Of a DNA stretch of 8,648 bases, positions 1-4,789 are shown in pieces (the stretch's first letter is position 1; the number at the start of each line of letters is the position of its first letter). Position numbers and translations under genes: made by a program. The notes beneath the pieces were generated by a model that was not told the origin of the DNA, did no database searches, and saw nothing but the letters and a program-made list of their open reading frames with translations. Source of the DNA: JAAZCI01 sp046462535 (lineage in GTDB: Bacteria > Pseudomonadota > Gammaproteobacteria > Cardiobacteriales > Wohlfahrtiimonadaceae); the NCBI GenBank assembly GCA_046462535.1, contig JBKGVF010000013.1:1-8648 (forward strand), read 5' to 3'.

Positions 1-1
1 C

Positions 2-931
2 GGTTTAAAAGGTGGCGAAGATTTAGGTAACGGTCTTCAGGTAGTTTACCACTTAGAGTGGGGCTTCGATGGTATGGAAGGTCTTGGTAAAAGTGATGAT
101 GGCTTCCACAACCGTTTAGCATATATCGGTTTAGCCGGTGACTGGGGTACTGTGGCGCTCGGCCGTCTCGACAACCCATTCAAGCAGACACTTGTTGATG
201 GCACTGTAGTCGATGACTTCAACGGCGTTGGTACAATCTCAAGCACCAAAGCAATGTCACGCAACTTAACCACTAGTGACACAAATTTAGATCGTGTTGG
301 TAACGCATTAGCCTACCTCTCACCTAACTGGAGTGGCTTTAGCTTTAACGCTGCAGTTATTATGGATGAGGATTTAGAGGCTTTAGCATACCAAGAGAAT
401 GGTGCTAAAAAGCATGTTGATATCTGGACTGTAAATGCTGCTTATGAGCATGAGACAGGTCTCTACGGTAAGCTTGGTTATATCCAAGGTGAGACAAATC
501 TCGCTGAGAAAGGTCACACTTGGGGTGCCCAGTTAGGGTATAGAACAGAGCAGATCGGCTTCTCAGCATCATATGCTGATGGTAAAAATAAGCTCGATCG
601 CAACATCGACGGCGCAACCTACAAAAACAAAGGTTGGGATGTGGGTGGTAGCTTCAGCTTTGGCGATAACTACGCAAGCACTGTTCGCGCTAACTACGGT
701 CAAAACAACCTCAAAACAAACTTAGATGGTGTTGCATCTGGTAACGTTGGTGAAAACTACAAGCTCAAAGAGAAAACATGGGCAATTGGTTTTGAGCAAA
801 AACTCTCTGAGCGCACACGCACTTGGGTTGAGTATGAGCAAACCAAACTTACCGGTGATGTTGATCGCTTCGCGCTCGACAAAAAGCCAAAAGATCAAGT
901 TCTCTCAATCGGTATTCGTCACGACTTCTAA
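2..931 (+). CDS. Gram-negative porin, C-terminal 309 residues (5' end off the window)
   Basis: This is an outer-membrane beta-barrel porin that would form a general diffusion channel for small solutes. The reading frame is open at the left edge, so the signal peptide and first strand(s) are missing; the methionine codon at 74 is internal. The visible part opens with GLKGGEDLGNGLQVVYHLEW, the strand-turn-strand motif found near the N-terminus of neisserial and pseudomonad porins. It continues with a strand reading AYIGLAGDWGTVALGRLDNP, the family's 'GLxGxxGTvxLGR' motif. Alternating polar/aromatic strands and Gly/Asn/Asp-rich loops follow. The last residues, SIGIRHDF, end in the terminal phenylalanine that the BAM machinery recognises in outer-membrane proteins. 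Codons such as GGT, AAC, TTA and CTC recur strongly, suggesting high expression. The family call is firm; pore specificity cannot be told from sequence alone. Confidence 0.93.
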   Translation, partial: GLKGGEDLGNGLQVVYHLEWGFDGMEGLGKSDDGFHNRLAYIGLAGDWGTVALGRLDNPFKQTLVDGTVVDDFNGVGTISSTKAMSRNLTTSDTNLDRVGNALAYLSPNWSGFSFNAAVIMDEDLEALAYQENGAKKHVDIWTVNAAYEHETGLYGKLGYIQGETNLAEKGHTWGAQLGYRTEQIGFSASYADGKNKLDRNIDGATYKNKGWDVGGSFSFGDNYASTVRANYGQNNLKTNLDGVASGNVGENYKLKEKTWAIGFEQKLSERTRTWVEYEQTKLTGDVDRFALDKKPKDQVLSIGIRHDF

Positions 932-997
932 TCACCCCCACCCTTTTGGTGGTTCTGGTTAGTAGATCTGATTAACCTAATGAGTTGATCATAATGA

Positions 998-1036
998 GAG
1001 AGGCTCATCCAGTAATTATGATGGGCCTCTTCTATT
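998..1036 (+). terminator. Rho-independent terminator-like hairpin downstream of the porin
   Basis: The arm GAGGCTCATC (1000-1009) pairs with GATGGGCCTC (1020-1029), with one G-U pair, around a 10-base loop, and is followed by TTCTATTATT. An outer A-T pair extends it. It lies about 70 bases after the porin stop codon and is the best terminator for that gene. A weaker CCACC/GGTGG hairpin at 938-952 comes first. The 8-base stretch ATCATAAT (988-995) is complementary to ATTATGAT (1015-1022), which overlaps the right arm, so an alternative fold is possible. Confidence 0.7.
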
Positions 1037-1054
1037 ATTGCCCCACTCCCCCTT

Positions 1055-1102
1055 CTGCACAGGTACTATTTTAAGGGTAAGAGTGTTACCACTGCACAGG
1101 TA
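1055..1102 (+). repeat. 11-bp direct repeat flanking a small hairpin
   Basis: CTGCACAGGTA occurs exactly at 1055-1065 and again at 1092-1102, 37 bases apart. Between them GGTAA (1076-1080) and TTACC (1086-1090) form a perfect 5-bp hairpin. The GGTA end of either repeat could instead pair with the TACC of this hairpin. The element lies directly upstream of the orphan terminator at 1124-1152. Its function is unknown. Confidence 0.55.
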
Positions 1103-1123
1103 GGGCAAGCGTAGAAAGAGAAC

Positions 1124-1155
1124 AAGCACTGCTAATTAAGCAGTGCTTTTTTATT
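1124..1155 (+). terminator. Strong Rho-independent terminator with no obvious gene upstream
   Basis: AAGCACTGCT (1124-1133) and AGCAGTGCTT (1139-1148) form a perfect 10-bp stem with a 5-base loop AATTA. The stem runs straight into a T-rich tail, T1147-T1152 and then ATT. It is the best-formed terminator in the left part of the window. The porin already has a terminator-like hairpin about 100 bases earlier, so this one either backs that up or ends a short untranslated transcript starting around 1040-1100. The U-tract side shows that it serves plus-strand transcription. Confidence 0.85.
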
Positions 1156-1195
1156 GCATCATACCCAGTAAATCGAACTTATTTAAAGAGAGTGC

Positions 1196-1224
1196 TTGAT
1201 TTTTATCAATACTTTCTGTTTAAT
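1196..1224 (+). promoter_or_regulatory. Sigma70-like promoter in the intergenic stretch
   Basis: A -35-like TTGATT (1196-1201, 4 of 6 consensus bases) is followed after exactly 17 bases by a -10-like TTTAAT (1219-1224, 5 of 6). Transcription would begin near 1231 and read into the hairpin series at 1235-1347. No coding sequence follows within 480 bases. Such matches arise by chance in AT-rich DNA, so confidence is limited. Confidence 0.4.
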
Positions 1225-1230
1225 AACTCC

Positions 1231-1353
1231 ACAGTTGTTCACCATAACAATTTGTAACATATTAAAAAGTGAGATGTACGAGATCCCTACTTTTAATATG
1301 TTTTGATAAAAGATGGTGATTAGCTTATCGGCTTACCATCTTTTATCCCTTTT
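1231..1353 (+). ncRNA. Candidate structured small RNA, unknown family
   Basis: Downstream of the promoter-like element at 1196-1224 the sequence folds into three consecutive hairpins. The first is TTGTT/AACAA (1235-1239 with 1246-1250). The second is a long AT-rich stem (1256-1270 with 1289-1302) with one bulged A. The third is a perfect 13-bp stem, GATAAAAGATGGT (1305-1317) with ACCATCTTTTATC (1335-1347), closing a 17-base loop and followed by CCTTTTCTC. The last could act as the terminator, though its U-tract is interrupted and its stem is AT-rich. The segment lies between a porin gene and a porin remnant, and porin-adjacent regulatory RNAs such as MicF are known in enterobacteria. No sequence likeness to a known RNA family was recognised. 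This is an inference from structure only. Confidence 0.3.
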
Positions 1354-1389
1354 CTCTCAATGACCGCTCCTAAATCATCTTTTCTGCCC

Positions 1390-1421
1390 TTAAAGATTTA
1401 CAAAATTTAATAAATCTTTAA
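1390..1421. repeat. Perfect 11-bp AT-rich inverted repeat
   Basis: TTAAAGATTTA (1390-1400) and TAAATCTTTAA (1411-1421) are exact reverse complements separated by a 10-base AT-rich spacer. It could be an operator-type palindrome or an AT-rich hairpin. It lacks a GC-rich stem and U-tract, so it is not a convincing terminator. No gene starts close by; the next is at 1714. Confidence 0.5.
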
Positions 1422-1713
1422 TATGTTAGTAGCTCTATTGGGCCTCTCCTTCTAAGGTTATGAAACGGTTCTGCAGGCTCATCAAGAGCAGTGTGCCCCG
1501 AATATTTTTGGGGCCTTATTCCGTTAGCTCTATATTAATACCGTATACAATATGGATCTGGTGCCGTGGCTCATATAGGGTTATCGGTTATCGATTTAGT
1601 ATGCTTACCGGCCACACGCACCTTAATGAATCCCTCCCCTCTCCTTTCAAATCCCCAAAAGAAGAACTACCATTAATCTAGCGATATATTAAAGGGATCC
1701 ATTAGGAGGGATT

Positions 1714-2013
1714 ATGATAAGAGATTATCTTCAACTGATACTACTAATAACTCTTCCAGCCTACTCAATTGCAGAGCCTCTACTCTATGGCTCGTTAAGT
1801 TACCAAATAGAAGCGCCCTATCAGTCCTACCAATCATATAGAGCGCCGACAAAAGGCGATAGAGAGAGCAGGCAGAATATCCGTGGCACCATCGGCATTG
1901 AGGGGGCACATCCCCTAGGGAATGGTAATGCCCTAATCTACCAATTTGAGTGGGGCAATCAGAATTATAAACGACCTCCCACTAAAGAATTGAGTCCCTA
2001 TCAGCACCCTTAG
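1714..2013 (+). pseudogene. Truncated porin (N-terminal remnant, 99 residues)
   Basis: The product starts with a signal peptide (residues 1-20, hydrophobic core LQLILLITLPAYSIA, likely cleaved after SIA). It continues as the beginning of a Gram-negative porin: a first strand LLYGSLSYQIE (about 23-33) and then the motif GIEGAHPLGNGNALIYQFEW (about 61-80). The latter matches the GLKGGEDLGNGLQVVYHLEW start of the porin at 2-931. The frame stops at 2011-2013, after about 3 of the usual 16 strands, and gpsA begins 100 bases later, so the rest of the barrel is gone rather than shifted into another frame. The ribosome binding site AGGAGG (1704-1709) and start codon are intact, so it may still be translated and exported. 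It is most likely the remnant of a duplicated porin gene; a functional small exported protein is possible but less likely. Confidence 0.75.
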
Positions 2014-2016
2014 CTA

Positions 2017-2025
2017 TGGTATAAT
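2017..2025 (+). promoter_or_regulatory. Extended -10 promoter for gpsA
   Basis: TGG-TATAAT fits the extended -10 pattern TGn-TATAAT exactly. No -35 hexamer stands at 16-18 bases upstream, as is common for extended -10 promoters. Transcription would start near 2032, giving a leader of about 80 bases before the gpsA GTG. The element begins four bases after the stop codon of the porin remnant. Confidence 0.6.
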
Positions 2026-2099
2026 CGCCCATTAATCGAGGCTATCGCTCCTTGATGGATCTCCAAACGGAGTAGGCATTAAGTAGATTATTGATGATG

Positions 2100-2105
2100 A
2101 AGGAG
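2100..2105 (+). promoter_or_regulatory. Ribosome binding site fixing the GTG start of gpsA
   Basis: AAGGAG lies 7 bases before GTG at 2113. The nearby ATG codons at 2094 and 2097 are out of frame with gpsA. The GTG start also places the nucleotide-binding strand KIAVLGAGSWG at residues 5-15, as expected for this family. Confidence 0.85.
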
Positions 2106-2112
2106 TTTATCT

Positions 2113-3132
2113 GTGACAAATCATAAAATCGCCGTATTGGGCGCAGGGTCGTGGGGAACGGCACTCGCGCTACATACTGCAGAGCGCACCCCCACAACCC
2201 TCTGGAGCTATCGTGAGGCACATGCTACCGCTATGATGCAAGCGCGAGAGAACCGAGATTATCTCCCGGGATACTCCTTCCCCTCAACCTTAACGACAAC
2301 AGCAGAGCTTGCTGACGCCCTTGAGGGGGCGACACTACTCCTATTAGCAATCCCCTCGACCGCATTTCAGACAACATTAGAGCGCCTTGATCGCTATTAT
2401 CAAGCATCTAATAGCCCCATGCCACCAGTGCTTAGCGCAACAAAGGGGCTCGATTATGCTAACAATGGTTTTCTCAGCGAAACGTTCTACCACTACTTCC
2501 CTAATACTGATTTTGCCATTTTATCAGGCCCAAGCTTTGCCAAAGAGGTGGCAGCACACTTTCCCACCGCAATCGCAATAGCAGCTAAAGAGGAGCGGAT
2601 AATCGACTACTTTGTCCCCTACTTCCATTTTAATGCCTTCCGTGTCTACGGAAATACCGATATCAAAGGGGTGCAGCTTGCAGGGGCCTATAAAAATGTG
2701 ATTGCGATTGCTACCGGAATCTCTGATGGCTTAGGATTTGGTGCTAATGCCCGTGCCGCTCTAATTACACGTGGCTTAGCGGAGATGACTCGACTCGGTC
2801 TTGCTTTAGGGGGTGCTTTAGAGACCTTTATGGGTCTAGCAGGTATGGGGGATCTCGTTCTAACAGCTACCGATAATCAATCGCGAAATCGCCGTTTTGG
2901 ATTACTTTTAGGGAAAGGGAGGGGACAAGCTGAAGCGTTTAATAGTATCGGGCAGGTGGTAGAAGGGGCCAATATTGTCAAAAATATTCATCAACTAGGG
3001 CTCTCGACAGGAGTGGAGCTCCCCATTGTGCGGGAGATCGACCTTATATTGCACCAAGGGCGACAGCCTGAGGAATCTCTACGCGCACTGCTTGCTCGTG
3101 AACAGAAGCATGAGGCGGAAGGGCAATCGTAA
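2113..3132 (+). CDS. gpsA: Glycerol-3-phosphate dehydrogenase [NAD(P)+]
   Basis: GpsA reduces dihydroxyacetone phosphate to sn-glycerol 3-phosphate in the cytoplasm, supplying the backbone for phospholipid synthesis. The 339-residue length is typical. The Rossmann dinucleotide-binding motif GAGSWG is at residues 10-15. The segment SATKGLD (108-114) carries the conserved Lys111, and SGPSFAKEVA (138-147) is the family signature. GAYKNVIAIATGISDGLGFG (191-210) contains the catalytic Lys194. MGLAGMGDLVLT (240-251) and the substrate-side NQSRNRRFG (255-263) follow, and EGANIVKNI (284-292) lies in the C-terminal domain. All key residues are present and no frameshift is seen. Translation starts at GTG with a good ribosome binding site. 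The gene is not next to secB as in enterobacteria. No terminator is visible after it, so some readthrough into hemB, 106 bases away, is possible. Confidence 0.97.
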   Translation: MTNHKIAVLGAGSWGTALALHTAERTPTTLWSYREAHATAMMQARENRDYLPGYSFPSTLTTTAELADALEGATLLLLAIPSTAFQTTLERLDRYYQASNSPMPPVLSATKGLDYANNGFLSETFYHYFPNTDFAILSGPSFAKEVAAHFPTAIAIAAKEERIIDYFVPYFHFNAFRVYGNTDIKGVQLAGAYKNVIAIATGISDGLGFGANARAALITRGLAEMTRLGLALGGALETFMGLAGMGDLVLTATDNQSRNRRFGLLLGKGRGQAEAFNSIGQVVEGANIVKNIHQLGLSTGVELPIVREIDLILHQGRQPEESLRALLAREQKHEAEGQS

Positions 3133-3141
3133 ACGATCAAC

Positions 3142-3147
3142 TATAAT
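3142..3147 (+). promoter_or_regulatory. Possible -10 element for hemB
   Basis: TATAAT matches the -10 consensus exactly and lies 92 bases before the hemB start. No -35 hexamer is seen at 16-18 bases upstream, and no TGn extension is present. A 12-bp palindrome CAATTTAAATTG lies at 3198-3209 in the would-be leader. The alternative is that hemB is transcribed from the gpsA promoter. Confidence 0.35.
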
Positions 3148-3238
3148 TAACGATAACCGAACCATTAAACATACCGTTACCCAAAGCGGTGACGAACCAA
3201 TTTAAATTGATTGATAACAGAAAAGGAAGACTACTGAT

Positions 3239-4255
3239 ATGAATATCATTACTGGATCATTTCCACTCACCCGTTCACGCCGAATGAGGAAAGATGAGTT
3301 CTCTCGTCGTCTGATGGCTGAAAATGTCGTAACGACTAACGATCTTATTCAACCACTCTTTATCATTGAGGGGGAGCAACGTCGCGAAGCTGTTGAGTCG
3401 ATGCCGGGAATCGATCGTCTATCGGTGGATCTACTAGTGGAGGAGGCGAAAGAGCTCTACGAGTTAGGTATTCCCGCCGTCACCCTCTTCCCTAACCTTA
3501 GCAGCGAGGCCCGCTCAGAGGATGCCAAAGAGGCATACAACCCTAACGGACTGGTGCAGACCGCCATTCGTGAGCTTAAAAAAGCCGTCCCACAATTAGG
3601 GGTGATTACCGATGTTGCGCTCGATCCTTATACCGCACATGGACAGGATGGATTAACCGATAGTCGCGGCTATATTTTAAATGATGAGACAAAAGAGGTA
3701 CTGGTAAAGCAAGCGATGAGTCATGCTGAAGCGGGCGCCGATGTCATTGCCCCATCCGATATGATGGATGGACGCATCTTAGCAATTCGGGAAGCCTTTG
3801 AAGAGGCTGGCTATATTAATACCCGTCTCTTAAGCTACGCCGCTAAGTATGCTTCGGAGTTTTATGGCCCATTCCGTGATGCGGTAGGATCGAAAGAGCT
3901 TCTTGGAGAGGCAGATAAGAAGACCTATCAGATGGATCCTGCTAATCGCCGTGAGGCTTTAAGCGAAATCGCCCTCGATATTAAAGAGGGTGCCGATATG
4001 ATTATGGTTAAACCAGGCATGCCCTACCTTGATGTGATTCGTGATGCTAGGGAGTACTTCCCTCTCCCCCTCTTTGCCTACCATGTATCTGGTGAATATG
4101 CCATGATGAAAGCTGCTTTCCAAAATGGTTGGCTCGATGAGATTCCATCCGTTATGGAGATGATGGTCTCCTTTAAGCGGGCTGGGTGTGATGGGGTCTT
4201 AACCTACTTTGCTAAAGATATTGCAACCTGGATTCGTGATGGAGTTGTTAAATAG
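3239..4255 (+). CDS. hemB: Porphobilinogen synthase (delta-aminolevulinic acid dehydratase), Mg-type
   Basis: HemB condenses two molecules of 5-aminolevulinate to porphobilinogen, the second common step of tetrapyrrole and heme synthesis, in the cytoplasm as a homo-octamer. The 338-residue product matches the family throughout. The two Schiff-base lysines are Lys203, in SYAAKYASEFYGPFRD, and Lys258, in MVKPGMPYLD. The metal region reads DVALDPYTAHGQDG (125-138), with Ala127, Asp129 and Asp137 where zinc enzymes carry three cysteines. This places it in the Mg-dependent class typified by Pseudomonas aeruginosa. Glu243 and Asp247 stand where the Pseudomonas enzyme binds its allosteric magnesium. 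SGEYAM (284-289) and the C-terminal LTYFAKDIA (321-329) are also conserved. A ribosome binding site AAGGA (about 3223-3227) precedes the ATG. The gene stands alone and ends in a strong terminator. Confidence 0.98.
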   Translation: MNIITGSFPLTRSRRMRKDEFSRRLMAENVVTTNDLIQPLFIIEGEQRREAVESMPGIDRLSVDLLVEEAKELYELGIPAVTLFPNLSSEARSEDAKEAYNPNGLVQTAIRELKKAVPQLGVITDVALDPYTAHGQDGLTDSRGYILNDETKEVLVKQAMSHAEAGADVIAPSDMMDGRILAIREAFEEAGYINTRLLSYAAKYASEFYGPFRDAVGSKELLGEADKKTYQMDPANRREALSEIALDIKEGADMIMVKPGMPYLDVIRDAREYFPLPLFAYHVSGEYAMMKAAFQNGWLDEIPSVMEMMVSFKRAGCDGVLTYFAKDIATWIRDGVVK

Positions 4256-4294
4256 AATCTCACCATTAACGGCAATAGGATTACAATAGGAAAA

Positions 4295-4330
4295 AGAAAG
4301 GGTTCAGTAATCGATACTGAACCCTTTTTC
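4295..4330. terminator. Bidirectional Rho-independent terminator between hemB and the lipoprotein gene
   Basis: AAAGGGTTCAGTA (4297-4309) and TACTGAACCCTTT (4315-4327) form a perfect 13-bp stem around the loop ATCGA. The plus strand ends in TTTTT (4325-4329). The minus strand ends in TTTCTTTTT, so the same hairpin can end both hemB and the convergent lipoprotein gene. A second small nested hairpin (CTAGC/GCTAG, 4354-4368) lies nearer the lipoprotein stop codon. Confidence 0.92.
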
Positions 4331-4375
4331 TATAAACCTTCTACAAGGTTAATCTAGCGTTAAGCTAGCATCACC

Positions 4376-4558
4376 TTATTTGTAGCGTGAAGGTCTGAAG
4401 TATTTGTCAAACTGCGCTTGAGTGCTTTGAGCGATGCTCTTAGCTTCTTGAGCTGTTTTGAGTGCTTCGTCAGCTTTTGCTTCTGTCTGCTGGCTTGCAC
4501 AACCTACGATGAACGCACCAAATGCAACGATCGCTGTTGCTTGTAACATTTTTTTCAT
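4376..4558 (-). CDS. Small outer-membrane murein lipoprotein, Lpp/OprI-like
   Basis: The 60-residue product has a lipoprotein signal peptide: MKK, a hydrophobic core, and the lipobox IVGC with the lipidated cysteine at residue 20. Ser at +2 and Gln at +3 after the cysteine favour the outer membrane. The mature part is a short Ala/Gln/Lys-rich helix with small residues in heptad-like spacing (KADEALKTAQEAKSIAQSTQ), like the alanine-zipper lipoprotein OprI of Pseudomonas and Lpp of E. coli, which form trimers. It ends in RYK, close to the KYRK end of Lpp, whose last lysine is covalently joined to peptidoglycan. By analogy it tethers the outer membrane to the wall. At about 40 mature residues it is shorter than Lpp (58) or OprI. 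A strong ribosome binding site (AAAGGAG on the minus strand, complement at 4567-4573) precedes the ATG. Family-level call is good; cross-linking is inferred. Confidence 0.85.
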   Translation of the reverse strand: MKKMLQATAIVAFGAFIVGCASQQTEAKADEALKTAQEAKSIAQSTQAQFDKYFRPSRYK

Positions 4559-4586
4559 ATTAAATGCTCCTTTAAATAGTTAAACA

Positions 4587-4595
4587 AATATACCA
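4587..4595 (-). promoter_or_regulatory. Extended -10 promoter for the lipoprotein gene
   Basis: Read on the minus strand, TGG-TATATT is an extended -10 element (5 of 6 in the hexamer), with its last base 29 bases before the start codon. The -35 position holds only a weak match (TGAGCT). This would give a leader of about 20 bases carrying the strong ribosome binding site, as expected for an abundant envelope lipoprotein. Confidence 0.5.
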
Positions 4596-4704
4596 ATTCT
4601 GTTCTAATCAGCTCAGAACCTAAATGTAATGTTCGCTTAAATCTCACCCAAAATCAAGCTTTCCCAATTAAATATCCCCTCCATACCCAACTACATCAAT
4701 CTAG

Positions 4705-4733
4705 CTGACGATATCTAGATAATAGGGGATAAT
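4705..4733 (+). promoter_or_regulatory. Promoter for trkH with a palindrome in the spacer
   Basis: CTGACG (4705-4710, 4 of 6 to TTGACA) and GATAAT (4728-4733, 5 of 6 to TATAAT) are separated by exactly 17 bases. The spacer contains the 10-bp palindrome TATCTAGATA (4712-4721), a possible operator. The start codon of trkH is 57 bases beyond the -10. Confidence 0.5.
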
Positions 4734-4789
4734 AGAAACCCTTAACAGAGCAATCTATTGCAGCAAACGAGGCACTAAAGGCAGGCATA

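Larger units (their letters stand above)
932..1713. other. Long intergenic stretch with multiple hairpins, no convincing protein gene
   Basis: These 782 bases between the porin and the porin remnant hold no ORF that looks like a protein. The longest, a 73-codon frame at 1460-1681, has no family resemblance, no good ribosome binding site and an amino-acid mix typical of chance translation. The stretch does hold structured elements, listed separately: a terminator after the porin, a direct-repeat pair, an orphan terminator, a promoter-like element and a series of hairpins. A further GC-rich hairpin GCCCC/GGGGC lies at 1495-1514, with an AT-rich loop and no U-tract. Nothing more is recognised between about 1515 and 1700. 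Confidence 0.6.

Noticed and set aside
1495..1520. GCCCC/GGGGC hairpin as a terminator
   Set aside because: It is followed by CTTATTCC rather than a U-tract, and no transcript upstream is evident.
1460..1681. 73-codon plus-strand ORF in the long intergenic region
   Set aside because: It has no recognisable family, no properly spaced ribosome binding site and a chance-like amino-acid composition, and it includes the GCCCC/GGGGC hairpin at 1495-1514.
1712..1909. Minus-strand ORF opposite the porin remnant
   Set aside because: It is the antisense shadow of the porin remnant, which has a signal peptide, a ribosome binding site and a recognisable family motif on the plus strand.
3171..3191. ACCG/CGGT inverted repeat between gpsA and hemB as a terminator
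   Set aside because: The stem is only 4 bp with a 10-base loop, and no U-tract follows.
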